Assembly: GCF_001457415.1 (NCBI RefSeq)
Contig: NZ_LN881722.1
Coordinates: 1 to 64,000 of the forward strand
Length of the DNA stretch: 64,000 nucleotides
Direction of reading: 5' to 3'
DNA from: Gorillibacterium timonense
Lineage (GTDB): Bacteria; Bacillota; Bacilli; Paenibacillales; NBRC-103111
A model generated the notes under the pieces. It did no database searches. It was not told the origin of the DNA and saw only the letters and a program-made list of their open reading frames with translations. Below, in pieces: positions 18,128 to 27,485 of the stretch. Numbering within the stretch: the first letter of the stretch is position 1; each line of letters starts with the position of its first letter. The translations under genes were made by a program, and so were the position numbers.

Positions 18128-18755
18128 TACCGACAGTTGCTTGGTTAAGGTTCAGAGGCGTGTCCAGTAGATAATCGGGGCAGCGCGAAAGGTAACTTCG
18201 CGAAATCCGTGCAACTGTTCGAAAGGCTGCATCTGGCGAAAATTAGCGAAGCAGTGTGAATGGCATCATCCAGTATCCAGCATAAATCGGCATACCAGCG
18301 CGAAAGATAGCGCGAGCGGCTCTTCCAACATTCGACGCTGCTCTCCAAGGGGACCCGCCGCTCGCTCTCTTTCCGAGACGGCCGCAGGGTCCCTTCCGCT
18401 GTTTTTCGGCACGTTTTTCGCAGCATTCGAGGGAGTTTTGGGCTTTTTTCTCTAGAAGCGCAACTTTCCCTTTTGTAAATTCATTTTGAACAGGTATAAT
18501 TGAACCGTGACGATTTCTATGACAGTTTGTTGACAATCCCTTGTGCAATGCGCACACGGCCGTTTTTTTGATTACACTTGGGAAGGACAAGTCAGAGGCG
18601 GGGGATTGTTCTTCGACGGAATGTCCTTATTTGTCTGGGGGCATTTCGATTCCGGATCGGTTGGCGGTTGGCGTCAAAGGACGGCGGTGAGCGTTATTCC
18701 GTGAGGAGGACTCTGCCATACGCGAGTGGATCGCACCATTACTAGGAGGTCTAAA
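18128..18755. other. Long intergenic region with inverted repeats
   Basis: About 600 bases without a convincing gene. Between 18140 and 18430 it is full of local symmetry: GCGCGAAA elements at ~18183 and ~18299, a perfect GCGAGCGGC/GCCGCTCGC pair (18312-18320 and 18357-18365), and AAGGGGACCC against GGGTCCCTT. Short frames here are compositionally odd and lack ribosome sites. The right half carries the prs promoter. Confidence 0.45.
18473..18500 (+). promoter_or_regulatory. Candidate sigma-A promoter for prs
   Basis: TTGTAA (18473-18478), 16-base spacer, perfect TATAAT (18495-18500). This leaves a leader of ~250 bases before prs. Confidence 0.5.
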
Positions 18756-19703
18756 ATGAACGGCAATTTGAAGATTTTTTCGGGGTCCTCGAACCCTAAA
18801 TTGGCAGAGGAGATATCCAAGGTACTGGATCGTCCCCTGGGGAAGGTTAAGCTGTCCCGGTTCAAAAGCGGTGAGTTGTACTGCTTGTACGAGGAGCCGG
18901 TCCGCAACTGCGACGTCTTTATCGTGCAAACTTTCTCCCATCCGATCAACGAACACTTTGTTGAGCTGCTCGTCATGATCGACGCTGCCAAACGGGCATC
19001 CGCCCGCACCATCAACCTGGTCGTTCCCTACTACGGCTACTCGCGCCAGGAGCGCAAAGCGGCTCCTCGGGAACCGATTTCGGCGAAAATGGTTGCCGAC
19101 GTGCTCGCCACAGTTGGAGCGGACCGGATGATCACGGTGGATCTTCACGCTGCCGCCATTCAAGGCTTCTTCAATATCCCGGTCGATCACCTGACGGCGC
19201 TTGACCTGATCAGCGATTACATCCGCAAGAAAAATATCCCGAATCCGATCGTAGTTTCGCCGGATGCCGGCCGCGCCACGACGGCGGAACGCCTTGCGAA
19301 CATCCTAAACGCTCCTTTTGCCATCATGATCAAAAAGCGCCCGGCCCACAACGAGTCGGTTATCACGCACGTCATCGGGGAAGTCGAAGGCTACACACCG
19401 ATCATCATCGAGGACATGATCGATTCCGGCGGTACCATCGTCAACGTCGTGGAAGGGCTTAAGGAACGCGGAGCGGGCGACTCTTATGTGTGCGCCACTC
19501 ACCCGATTTTCTCCGGACCGGCTCTACAACGGCTCGACCACCCGAACATCAAGGAAGTGGTCATCACCGATACGATCGCAATCCCGGACAACCATGCTTC
19601 CCGGTTCCAGGTCATCTCGGTAGCTCCCTTGCTCGCCAATGCGATTCACATTGTGGTTGAGGGCGGTTCGATCAGTTCGCTGTTTAAATATGGCGGGGTT
19701 TGA
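18756..19703 (+). CDS. prs: Ribose-phosphate pyrophosphokinase
   Basis: A 315-residue PRPP synthase making PRPP from ribose-5-phosphate and ATP. Features are KIFSGSSNPKLAEEI, the flexible catalytic loop YYGYSRQERKA (~93-104), the metal site DLHAAAIQGFF (~130) and the PRPP loop IIIEDMIDSGGTIVN (~215-229). ATG 18756 is set by AGGAGGT six bases upstream; an earlier in-frame ATG lacks one. It follows the his operon, whose first enzyme consumes PRPP. Confidence 0.94.
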   Translation: MNGNLKIFSGSSNPKLAEEISKVLDRPLGKVKLSRFKSGELYCLYEEPVRNCDVFIVQTFSHPINEHFVELLVMIDAAKRASARTINLVVPYYGYSRQERKAAPREPISAKMVADVLATVGADRMITVDLHAAAIQGFFNIPVDHLTALDLISDYIRKKNIPNPIVVSPDAGRATTAERLANILNAPFAIMIKKRPAHNESVITHVIGEVEGYTPIIIEDMIDSGGTIVNVVEGLKERGAGDSYVCATHPIFSGPALQRLDHPNIKEVVITDTIAIPDNHASRFQVISVAPLLANAIHIVVEGGSISSLFKYGGV

Positions 19704-19748
19704 CGATTCAAGGCTTGGCATGCGGGTTTTTGGAGGAGGTGCTGACCC

Positions 19749-21506
19749 GTGGGTAAGAAAATGGCGCTCGAGCGCAAAAAGCAACAGAAGATCATCCCGC
19801 TAAAAATCGACGCGACTTTCTTCTTCGAGCGGGCGGTCCGTTCTCTGGACCGCTGTCATTACGATAAAGCATTAAAATATTTCCGTCGAGCCGTGGAATA
19901 CGAGCCGGAGAATGCGGTCAATCACTGCAATCTGGCCGGCGTTCTCGCGGAGATCGGGAGCTTTGAGGAATCCAACGAGATTCTTCTCGGCATTCTTGAG
20001 AAGCTCGATCCCGGTATGACGGAATGCTATTACTATTTGGCGAATAACTATGCCAACATGGACGATTTCGATTCCGCCGAGCAGGCCGTGCTTCGTTACT
20101 TGGAGACGGATGAGGACGGCATCTATTTGGAGGAAGCGGAGGAGATGGTCGAGCTCTTGTCTTACGAGCTTGGCCGCCCGATCCAGATTCGCTTCGTGAA
20201 GAGCCGGGAAGGCATGTACGAGCATGATGATGCCCGGCGTCTTCTGGAAGAGGGCAAATTCGTGGAAGCGACCGGCGTGCTGCAGAAGCTCGTCAAGAAA
20301 CACCCGGATTTTCTCGCGGCCCGGAACAACCTGGCGCTCGGTTATTACTATCTAGGAGATTTCGAGAAGGCGCTCAGCACGGTGTTCGATGTGCTGGAGA
20401 TCGACGAGGGCAATTTGCATGCGCTGTGCAATCTGGCGATCTTCTACCAGCACCTTGGCGAGACCGAGAAGCTGGCGGAGCTTACCAGCCAATTGCGGAA
20501 GACCTATCCATTTCACTCCGAATATTTGTTCAAGCTCGCGACGACCATGGGGATTCTCGGCGATCATGAGACAGCTTACCGGCTGTTCAGCCGGCTTCTG
20601 AGGATCGGGGTCGAGGAGCAGGATCCGAGCCTCTATCATTACACGGCAGTCGCCGCTTTCAATACGGGACGCTTCGAGGAAGCCCGCAAGAGATGGCGGC
20701 AGGCGGCGAAGCTGGACCCGCAAGCGGAGATCGCCCGATTCTATCTTGACCAGATGGATCGCCAGGAGACGGACGGGGTGTTCTTCCATTACCACTACCA
20801 TCTTCCCTTCGAGCAGAAGGCTCTCACCCTGCAGGAAGGAGAGAGTTCGTTGTCCGAGAGCATCAAGCGCGACCCGCTCATCCGCTCGTCCTTTTTCTGG
20901 GGACTGAGGCATGGGGATGCCGAGACGAAGCTCCAAGTCATCCAGGCATTCGGAGCCATCGCAGATGAGGAAGCGGAAGCGGCGCTCAAGCAGTTTCTAC
21001 TTGAACCGGACGAAAGCGACACCCTCAAGCGGATGGCCCTCTACGCGCTGCGCAGCATGGGAATGACCGGGCCTTTGCCGGTGTACATGGCCGGAGGAAC
21101 GCGGACCGTAGGCGCCGCTCCCTACTCCCCTTCGCTTCCCGAATGGGAAGAGGACTGGCAGGCCGTGCTTACGCTTGCGCACAAGCAAATGGAGAAGCGC
21201 TACGATATGGTGCAGCAGTGTGATTTGGAAACGCTCTGGGTGGAATACTTGACCTGTGTATACCCGACCAAGCCGCGCATCGCCAAGATCGAAGGCTGGT
21301 CGGCTGCGCTCGAATATTTGACCGCCAAGATGCACCGCAGAGCCATCTCGTTTGAAGAAGTGGCGGGCCGCTACGGCATTTCCGCAGCGACCGTCAGCCG
21401 GGCGGCTCGGCGCATCGACGAAGCCTGCGGGCTGAAAGAAAAACTAACAGGCACTTCCGAGCTTTCGGCGGATGCAGCGGGCTCGACGAGCAGTCCGAAC
21501 CCGTAA
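19749..21506 (+). CDS. TPR repeat protein (YvcD-like)
   Basis: A 585-residue protein built largely of tetratricopeptide-like helices: repeats are visible at ~40 (YDKALKYFRRAVEYEPENAV), ~75, ~165-230 (LALGYYYLGDFEKALSTVFD) and ~245-320. The middle (~350-400) has HEAT-like charged helices, and the C-terminus (~510-560) resembles a helix-turn-helix (YGISAATVSRAARRID). GTG 19749 is preceded by GGAGGAGGTG. The same slot (next to trxB) is held by yvcD in B. subtilis. Role unknown; a scaffold or regulatory function is plausible from the repeats. Confidence 0.8.
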   Translation: MGKKMALERKKQQKIIPLKIDATFFFERAVRSLDRCHYDKALKYFRRAVEYEPENAVNHCNLAGVLAEIGSFEESNEILLGILEKLDPGMTECYYYLANNYANMDDFDSAEQAVLRYLETDEDGIYLEEAEEMVELLSYELGRPIQIRFVKSREGMYEHDDARRLLEEGKFVEATGVLQKLVKKHPDFLAARNNLALGYYYLGDFEKALSTVFDVLEIDEGNLHALCNLAIFYQHLGETEKLAELTSQLRKTYPFHSEYLFKLATTMGILGDHETAYRLFSRLLRIGVEEQDPSLYHYTAVAAFNTGRFEEARKRWRQAAKLDPQAEIARFYLDQMDRQETDGVFFHYHYHLPFEQKALTLQEGESSLSESIKRDPLIRSSFFWGLRHGDAETKLQVIQAFGAIADEEAEAALKQFLLEPDESDTLKRMALYALRSMGMTGPLPVYMAGGTRTVGAAPYSPSLPEWEEDWQAVLTLAHKQMEKRYDMVQQCDLETLWVEYLTCVYPTKPRIAKIEGWSAALEYLTAKMHRRAISFEEVAGRYGISAATVSRAARRIDEACGLKEKLTGTSELSADAAGSTSSPNP

Positions 21507-21532
21507 CTTGTGAGATCAGGAGGAAAGCGGCC

Positions 21533-22495
21533 ATGTACAAAAGCGTGATCATCGGAACAGGCCCCTCGGGCCTGACCGCAGCGATTTATTTGGCGAGAGC
21601 CAACCTGAACCCGCTGGTTATCGAAGGGCCGGAGCCGGGTGGACAGCTGACCACGACGACCGAAGTCGAGAACTTCCCCGGGTTTCCGAACGGCATTCTC
21701 GGACCGGAGCTGATGGCGAATATGCGCAGCCAGGCCGAGCGCTTTGGTGCCGAGTTTCGTTCCAGTTGGGTAGTGAAGGCGGATTTGTCCCGCTCTCCTT
21801 TCCAGTTGACTTTAGAAGGCGGGGCTGTCATTGAAGCGGAGACGGTCATTCTCTCCACCGGCGCTTCCGCCAAGCTGCTCAGCATACCGGGAGAGAAGGA
21901 GAACATCGGCAGAGGGGTCAGCACCTGTGCGACCTGCGACGGCTTCTTCTTCCGCGGCAAGAAGATCATCGTTGTCGGCGGAGGAGATTCCGCCATGGAA
22001 GAAGCACACTTCCTCACCCGCTTCGCCAGCGAGGTGCGGGTGGTTCATCGGAGAAATGAGCTGCGCGCATCCAAGATCATGCAGGACCGTACTCGGGAGA
22101 ACGCCAAGATCGTTTGGAGCTTGAACTGCTCACCGCTTGAAGTCACCGCCGGCGAGAAGGGCGTGACCGGACTGAAGGTGCTCAACAACGAAACCGGACA
22201 GGAAGAGGTACTCGAGACCGACGGTATCTTCGTCGCCATCGGACACAATCCGAACACGGCGTTCCTCGAAGGGCAAGTGATGACGGACGACCAGGGCTAC
22301 ATCGTCGTGAATCCGGGGACGACCCGGACGAATGTCCCCGGTGTCTTCGCCTGCGGAGACGTTCAAGATCAACGTTATCAACAGGCGATAACGGCGGCGG
22401 GAAGCGGCTGTATGGCGGCTCTCGACTGCGAGAAATACCTGGAAGGGGAAATGGTCCACGATTGGAGCCATACCCTGTCCAATACGACCGTCTAA
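21533..22495 (+). CDS. trxB: Thioredoxin reductase
   Basis: A 320-residue FAD/NADPH flavoprotein that reduces thioredoxin. FAD site GTGPSGLTAAIY (8-19), redox-active CATC at Cys132/Cys135, NADPH site VGGGDSAMEEA (~148), and the C-terminal FAD motif GVFACGDVQDQRYQQAITAAGSG (~275). Length typical. AGGAGGAAAGCGGCC precedes the ATG. A terminator follows. Confidence 0.95.
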   Translation: MYKSVIIGTGPSGLTAAIYLARANLNPLVIEGPEPGGQLTTTTEVENFPGFPNGILGPELMANMRSQAERFGAEFRSSWVVKADLSRSPFQLTLEGGAVIEAETVILSTGASAKLLSIPGEKENIGRGVSTCATCDGFFFRGKKIIVVGGGDSAMEEAHFLTRFASEVRVVHRRNELRASKIMQDRTRENAKIVWSLNCSPLEVTAGEKGVTGLKVLNNETGQEEVLETDGIFVAIGHNPNTAFLEGQVMTDDQGYIVVNPGTTRTNVPGVFACGDVQDQRYQQAITAAGSGCMAALDCEKYLEGEMVHDWSHTLSNTTV

Positions 22496-22883
22496 CGAAT
22501 CGAACTAGCGCCTGCGTCTGGTCGAGAAGGGTGCAGACGAGTGCAAGGAGAGAAAAACCCGATCGATCTCTGTCGGGTTTTTCCCGTTCCAGCAAGCTTT
22601 TTTGTATGAACGTTTCCTTGACCGCACACCTAGGAAGCTATATAGTTGGAACAGAAGCGTCCGAGCTCGTTCATGCCGTGATCTGCAAGGCCCGGGAAAA
22701 GAAATCCGGTCCCTGTATTGTCATGTCCGGACTGGGGCGGCGCACGCCTGTACCTCGGGATTCCTCCCGAGCCGGATCAGCTTGGATCGCTCGCATGTCT
22801 GCAGGCTGCATATGCGAAGACGATCGAGTCTTGAGCGAGAATCGGGCAATGGCAAGCAAATCATGTGTAGAGGTGACATTCAA
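22496..22883 (+). other. Intergenic region trxB-glcK
   Basis: Starts with a terminator at 22553-22583. Beyond it I see no supported gene. Frames open across 22600-22880 lack a ribosome site and read as mixed-composition sequence. The B. subtilis equivalent region has the Nudix gene yvcI, which is absent here. Confidence 0.5.
22553..22583 (+). terminator. Rho-independent terminator of trxB
   Basis: AAAACCCGA and TCGGGTTTTT pair around a CGATCTCTG-type loop with a T-rich 3' arm. Confidence 0.8.
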
Positions 22884-23831
22884 ATGTCAGGAAAAGTGTA
22901 TGTCGGTGTCGATCTGGGCGGAACCAGCATCAAGGTCGGACTCTGCGACGAGAACGGCAAATTGCTGCAAACCTATGAAGGGCCGACCGGCTCTGAGCAC
23001 GGCCCCGATGAAGTGCTGGAGCGCATTGCGCAGTATGTCCGTCTCTTGGTCGACGAGTCCCCCTACAACTGGGAGGATGTAGCCGGAATCGGCGCCGGAC
23101 TGGCAGGTTTCTTGGACATTCCGGAAGGCATCGTCCGCTTCTCTCCGAACCTGAAATGGCATGACGTGCCGGTAAAGGCTACGTTGGAGCAGAAACTAGG
23201 CAAGCCGGTCGCTATCGATAATGACGCCAATGTGGCGGCTCTCGGGGAAGCCTGGAGCGGAGCCGGAGCGGGAATTGCCAACGTCGTCTGCTATACCCTC
23301 GGAACCGGCGTGGGCGGAGGCATCATCATCGGCGGCAAGATCTATCAGGGCTCGGACGGCATGGCCGGGGAGCTTGGACATATGTCGGTGGTACCCGATC
23401 TCGAAGCCATTCAATGCGGCTGCGGCCAAATGGGCTGCCTAGAGACGGTCTCCTCGGCAACGGGAATCATCCGGATGGCGAAGGATGCAGTTCAACGCGG
23501 CGACAAAACCTCGCTTGCGATGATTCAGAATATAACGGCCAAGGACGTATTCGATGCGGCCAAGGCAGGCGACGAAGTCGCCCTGCGCATTGTGAACCGC
23601 GCGGCTTATTACTTGGGACGCTCCATGGCGGCACTTGCGGTTGTGCTGAACCCGAAGCGGTTTATCGTCGGGGGCGGAGTATCCAAAGCAGGTGAAATCC
23701 TCTTCCAGCCGATTCGGGAAATCTTCAAGAAATATACCCCCGCTCAGGTTCAGGAAAACGTCGACATCGTTCCGGCCACGCTCGGCAATGACGCGGGTAT
23801 CGTCGGTGCCGCCGGTCTCAACCTCCGATAA
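22884..23831 (+). CDS. glcK: ROK-family glucokinase
   Basis: A 315-residue sugar kinase phosphorylating glucose with ATP. ATP phosphate motif GVDLGGTSIKVGL (8-20), catalytic Asp in DNDANVAALGE (~111), the glycine-rich YTLGTGVGGGIIIGGK segment (~140), and the ROK zinc site CGCGQMGCLETVSS (~180). ATG 22884 follows AGAGGTGAC; the upstream open frame is unrelated. It feeds glucose-6-phosphate into the glycolytic operon farther on. A strong hairpin follows. Confidence 0.9.
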   Translation: MSGKVYVGVDLGGTSIKVGLCDENGKLLQTYEGPTGSEHGPDEVLERIAQYVRLLVDESPYNWEDVAGIGAGLAGFLDIPEGIVRFSPNLKWHDVPVKATLEQKLGKPVAIDNDANVAALGEAWSGAGAGIANVVCYTLGTGVGGGIIIGGKIYQGSDGMAGELGHMSVVPDLEAIQCGCGQMGCLETVSSATGIIRMAKDAVQRGDKTSLAMIQNITAKDVFDAAKAGDEVALRIVNRAAYYLGRSMAALAVVLNPKRFIVGGGVSKAGEILFQPIREIFKKYTPAQVQENVDIVPATLGNDAGIVGAAGLNLR

Positions 23832-23849
23832 GGAAATGCTGTAAAGCAC

Positions 23850-23884
23850 GGGCCGCTCAACCGGATCATACCGGCGAGCGGCCT
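23850..23884 (+). other. Hairpin after glcK
   Basis: GGCCGCTC and GAGCGGCC with an internal CCGG/CCGG pairing form a very stable stem. The T-run is only TT, so it may be an mRNA 3' stabiliser more than a full terminator. Confidence 0.5.
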
Positions 23885-23978
23885 TGGGCGGATCAGGCGA
23901 AAAAGGTATCCCGCTGACGGCGGAATAGCTGCTACACGGGTCAGAACCGCGGGAGATACTTTACGGGGAGGGATCGAT

Positions 23979-24866
23979 ATGGAGGAACGGATTGCGCTTG
24001 CTAAGCTCGTCATCATCACCGGCATGTCGGGCGCCGGAAAAACCATTGCAGTACAAAGCCTGGAGGATCTCGGATTCTTCTGTGTAGATAACCTGCCTCC
24101 AGTGCTCATTCCGAAATTTGCCGAGCTGATTGAACAATCGAACGGCAAGATCGGCAAGGTGGCTCTTGTCATCGACCTGCGCGGCCGCGAGTTTTTCCGG
24201 GCTCTGACGGAATCGCTGCACTCGCTTCAGGAGAATCATACGATCAGCTACGAAATCCTGTTCTTGGATGCGACGGATTCCGTTCTGGTTCAACGTTACA
24301 AGGAAAGTCGCCGACGGCATCCGCTCGCTCCGGGAGGAGCACCGCTTGAAGGCATCCAGCAGGAGCGTAAGCTGCTCGAGGAGCTGAGAGGGCTAGCCAG
24401 CCAGTCGATCGATACGAGCAGCCTGAAGCCGGGGCAGCTCAAGGAGATCATCACGTCAAGGTTCAATCATCTGGGGAACGAAGGGCTTGTGCTCAACGTG
24501 ATCTCCTTCGGCTTCAAATATGGGATTCCGATCGATGCTGACCTCATCTTTGACGTACGTTTCCTGCCGAATCCGCATTATATAGAGAACCTGCGGCCGC
24601 AGACCGGGCAAGATCCGGCTGTTTATGATTATGTCATGAAATGGAGCGACACTCAGGAATTCCTGATCAAGCTTCTCGATCTGCTCAACTTCCTCATCCC
24701 CCAATACCGGAAGGAAGGCAAGAGCCAGGTCGTCATCGGGATCGGCTGCACCGGCGGCAAGCATCGCTCGGTCGCCATCGCCGAATACTTGGGTAAACGC
24801 ATCGGAGCAAGCGAAACGGAGACGGTTCGCGTAAGCCACCGTGATGCGGAACGGGACCGGAGGTAG
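23979..24866 (+). CDS. rapZ: RNase adapter protein RapZ (YvcJ)
   Basis: A 295-residue P-loop protein. Walker A is [10 protein letters not shown] (~13-22), followed by [13 protein letters not shown], the conserved [23 protein letters not shown] (~90-110) and the C-terminal signature [20 protein letters not shown] (~250-270). E. coli RapZ controls GlmZ RNA and glucosamine-6-P synthesis; in B. subtilis YvcJ hydrolyses GTP and affects competence. The last few residues lie five bases from the yvcK start, in the conserved rapZ-yvcK-whiA operon. Confidence 0.93.
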   Translation: MEERIALAKLVIITGMSGAGKTIAVQSLEDLGFFCVDNLPPVLIPKFAELIEQSNGKIGKVALVIDLRGREFFRALTESLHSLQENHTISYEILFLDATDSVLVQRYKESRRRHPLAPGGAPLEGIQQERKLLEELRGLASQSIDTSSLKPGQLKEIITSRFNHLGNEGLVLNVISFGFKYGIPIDADLIFDVRFLPNPHYIENLRPQTGQDPAVYDYVMKWSDTQEFLIKLLDLLNFLIPQYRKEGKSQVVIGIGCTGGKHRSVAIAEYLGKRIGASETETVRVSHRDAERDRR

Positions 24867-24871
24867 AGGAA

Positions 24872-25861
24872 TTGACGGATGCTTTGACCGGAAAAGAAAA
24901 TCTCCCCCATGTCGTCGTCATCGGCGGCGGCACAGGGTTGTCCGTCATGCTGCGCGGCTTGAAGAAAAAGCCGCTCGATATCACCGCCATCGTCACTGTA
25001 GCGGACGATGGCGGCAGCTCGGGAGTGCTTCGCGATGAGCTGCAGATTCCCCCTCCCGGGGACATCCGCAACGTCATGAGCTCGCTCGCGGATGCCGAGC
25101 CGCTGTTATCCCAGCTGCTGCAATACCGCTTCAAGCAGGTGGACGGCCTGATCGGCCACCCGCTAGGCAATCTCATGCTGGCGGCGCTGAGCGACATCAC
25201 CGGCGACTTCGTAAGCGCGGTGCGCGAGCTGAGCCGTGTGCTCGCCGTCCGCGGGCGGGTGCTGCCCGCTGCGGATATTCCCATCGTGCTCAAAGCCGAA
25301 ATGGAGGATGGGACCTTCGTAACTGGAGAGTCCAAAATCCCTCAAGCCGGCCGCCGGATCAAGCGCATCTCCATCGAGCCTAAGGATGTGGCCCCGCTGC
25401 CGGAAACCGTCGAGGCCATTCGTCGGGCGGATACCATCATCCTCGGGCCTGGCAGCTTGTATACCAGCATCATCCCCAACCTGCTCGTCCCCGATATTGC
25501 GAATGCGGTCATCGAGTCGAAAGCCTTGAAGATCTTTATCTGCAACGTCATGACCCAGCCGGGCGAAACGGATTCCTATTCGGTGAGCGATCACATTAAC
25601 GCCGTCTATGATCACATCGGCCAGCCGATCTTTGATTATGTGATCGTGAATAACGGAACGATCCCTCCGGAGGTCGAAAAAATGTACTCCGAGGAGGGAG
25701 CGGCGCCAGTCGTGCTGGACCTGGAAGACGCAGAACGGCAAGGCTATCAGGTCATTGCCGATGAACTCGTTTATTTTCATACGTACCTTCGGCATGATGC
25801 CGACAAATTAAGCCATCATATCTATCAACTGGTGGAAAGCTGGATGGTCCGAAAGAGGTGA
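24872..25861 (+). CDS. yvcK: YvcK family gluconeogenesis factor (GlmR)
   Basis: A 329-residue UDP-sugar-binding protein required for growth on gluconeogenic carbon sources and for envelope synthesis. Opening signature VVVIGGGTGLSVMLRGLK, then VADDGGSSGVLR (~48), PGDIRNVMSSLA and GNLMLAAL (~95), and GPGSLYTSIIPNLLV (~190). TTG start at 24872, set by GGAGGTAGAGGA. B. subtilis YvcK is ~317 residues and stimulates GlmS; the operon partners match. Confidence 0.93.
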   Translation: MTDALTGKENLPHVVVIGGGTGLSVMLRGLKKKPLDITAIVTVADDGGSSGVLRDELQIPPPGDIRNVMSSLADAEPLLSQLLQYRFKQVDGLIGHPLGNLMLAALSDITGDFVSAVRELSRVLAVRGRVLPAADIPIVLKAEMEDGTFVTGESKIPQAGRRIKRISIEPKDVAPLPETVEAIRRADTIILGPGSLYTSIIPNLLVPDIANAVIESKALKIFICNVMTQPGETDSYSVSDHINAVYDHIGQPIFDYVIVNNGTIPPEVEKMYSEEGAAPVVLDLEDAERQGYQVIADELVYFHTYLRHDADKLSHHIYQLVESWMVRKR

Positions 25862-25867
25862 TTTCCC

Positions 25868-26803
25868 GTGTCCTTTGCGGCGCAGACCAAAAAAGAACTG
25901 ACCCTGCTGGAAAGTGGGGCCTGCTGCGAAAAATCGGAGCTTTCTGCGCTCATTCGCATGAACGGAGCGGTGCAAATCACCGGTCAACGAATCGTCCTTG
26001 ACATATCGACGGAGAATGCAGCGATTGCCAGGCGGATTTATCTCCTGCTGAAGAAATTGTACCAGGTGCATACGGAGCTGCTCGTTCGCAAGAAAATGCG
26101 GCTCAAAAAGAACAACGTCTACATTGTTCGCGTGCCGCTCAGGGTACAGGAGATTTTGTCGGACCTCAAGATCGTATCCTCCGAAGGCTTTCTCTTCACG
26201 CCAGGTATCGACAAGGACCTGATCAAGAACAATTGCTGCAAGCGGGCATACCTGCGCGGCGCCTTCCTGGCGGGAGGATCGGTGAACAATCCAGAAGGTT
26301 CTTCTTACCATCTGGAGATCGCGTCCATGTATGAGGAACACTGCCACTCGCTGGTTCAGCTGGCCAATCGATTTGAGTTGAACGCCCGCTGCATCGAGCG
26401 CAAGAAAGGTTTCATCTTCTACCTCAAGGAAGGGGAGAAGATCATCGATTTCCTCAGCCTGATCGGAGCTCATCAAGCTCTTCTGCGGTTTGAGGATGTG
26501 CGGATCATGAAGGACATGCGCAATTCGGTGAACCGGATCGTGAACTGCGAGACCGCCAACCTCAACAAGACGATTGGGGCGGCCGTCCGGCAGATCGACA
26601 ACATCCGGCTGATCGAGAAGGAGATGGGGCTCGACAACCTTCCGGAAAAGCTGCGGGAGGTGGCCGAGGTCCGGCTGAAGCATCCGGATATCAACCTGAA
26701 GGAAGTGGGCGATCTGCTCAAGGGGAGCGTGAGTAAATCCGGAGTCAACCATCGTCTGCGCAAGCTGGATGAGATCGCGGATAAGCTGAGGAGCTCCCGC
26801 TAG
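25868..26803 (+). CDS. whiA: WhiA sporulation/cell-division regulator
   Basis: A 311-residue DNA-binding protein with an N-terminal LAGLIDADG-homing-endonuclease-like fold (residues ~1-200; [18 protein letters not shown] at ~120 is typical) and a C-terminal WhiA HTH ([23 protein letters not shown]...[10 protein letters not shown], ~255-305). In Bacillus it affects FtsZ-ring formation and chromosome segregation. GTG start at 25868 just after the yvcK stop, in the rapZ-yvcK-whiA order. Confidence 0.94.
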   Translation: MSFAAQTKKELTLLESGACCEKSELSALIRMNGAVQITGQRIVLDISTENAAIARRIYLLLKKLYQVHTELLVRKKMRLKKNNVYIVRVPLRVQEILSDLKIVSSEGFLFTPGIDKDLIKNNCCKRAYLRGAFLAGGSVNNPEGSSYHLEIASMYEEHCHSLVQLANRFELNARCIERKKGFIFYLKEGEKIIDFLSLIGAHQALLRFEDVRIMKDMRNSVNRIVNCETANLNKTIGAAVRQIDNIRLIEKEMGLDNLPEKLREVAEVRLKHPDINLKEVGDLLKGSVSKSGVNHRLRKLDEIADKLRSSR

Positions 26804-26950
26804 TATGCAATCGACTTTTATCATGGGAATAGGAGTCGCGTCAGTTGGTTTGGGAAAGGGTACGGAAAACGATGGGGTTTGAGTGAACAACGCGCTTAAG
26901 GAGAGTTCCATGCAAGTTCCATGATTTTTCTAGTGCTGCTTTGGAAAAAA

Positions 26951-26959
26951 TGTTATAAT
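26951..26959 (+). promoter_or_regulatory. Extended -10 promoter for the HPr gene
   Basis: TGTTATAAT contains an ideal extended -10 (TG-N-TATAAT, TATAAT at 26954-26959) about 75 bases before the HPr start. The -35 box is weak, which suits an extended -10 promoter. Confidence 0.5.
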
Positions 26960-27032
26960 GGACAAAAACTCATTCCTATTCGTTCCCTTTTGTTTCTATA
27001 GAAGAAAATTCATGCAATGGGGGTATTGGTTC

Positions 27033-27302
27033 ATGTCTAAGAGTCCCGCTGTGGTTCGTTTGAAAACGGGTCTGCACGCCAGACCGGCTGCTCTCTTCGT
27101 CCAAGAGGCCAACAAATTCTCTTCGGAGATCTTCGTGGAGAAGGACGAGAAGAAAGTGAATGCCAAGAGCATCATGGGTATCATGAGCCTTGCAATCAGC
27201 ACAGGTACAGAAATTTCCATAAGCGCCGAAGGTGCGGATTCCGATCAGGCTGTAAACGCTTTAGTCGCGCTTGTCAGCAAGGAAGAGCTGGAGAACCAGT
27301 AA
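27033..27302 (+). CDS. HPr family phosphocarrier protein with intact His15
   Basis: An 89-residue HPr-like protein. The active-site histidine is His15 in TGLHARPAA, and the regulatory serine is Ser46 in NAKSIMGIMSL. It sits directly after whiA, where B. subtilis encodes Crh, which has Gln15 and cannot take PEP-dependent phosphate. This protein keeps His15, so it should work as a true PTS HPr as well as an HprK substrate and CcpA co-repressor. The start ATG 27033 follows GGGGG; an upstream in-frame ATG lies in the promoter and is excluded. Confidence 0.92.
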   Translation: MSKSPAVVRLKTGLHARPAALFVQEANKFSSEIFVEKDEKKVNAKSIMGIMSLAISTGTEISISAEGADSDQAVNALVALVSKEELENQ

Positions 27303-27320
27303 CCGGCCGCTTTGCCGCCG

Positions 27321-27350
27321 AAGAAGCTTCCGTGTCGGGAAGCTTTTTTG
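27321..27350 (+). terminator. Rho-independent terminator of the HPr gene
   Basis: GAAGCTTCC and GGGAAGCTT with a CGTGTC loop, then TTTTT. Confidence 0.85.
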
Positions 27351-27420
27351 ATTCGGCAGGGACGAGCCTTTTTTCCTATTACCTCGCTCCTCTAAGGGAG
27401 CGCTTCCCCATTCATGTACA

Positions 27421-27464
27421 AAAAAAGGCTGTCTTCCCCGGTAAACGGAGAAGACAGCCTTTTC
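27421..27464 (-). terminator. Rho-independent terminator of clpP
   Basis: On the minus strand AAAAGGCTGTCTTC pairs with GAAGACAGCCTTTT across a short loop, with the run of six T residues just downstream of the clpP end. The U-tract is on the minus strand. Confidence 0.85.
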
Positions 27465-27485
27465 TGCAGTGCGCAGCGAATTTCT

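Noticed and set aside
18145..18590. Minus-strand frames of 93 and 115 codons in the his-prs gap
   Set aside because: No ribosome sites, low-complexity Arg/Ser/Gly composition, and the DNA is a set of inverted repeats; treated as repeat region.
22602..22883. 94-codon extension of glucokinase or a separate small gene between trxB and glcK
   Set aside because: No ribosome site and no recognisable protein sequence; the ROK domain starts at MSGKVYVGVDLGG (22884).
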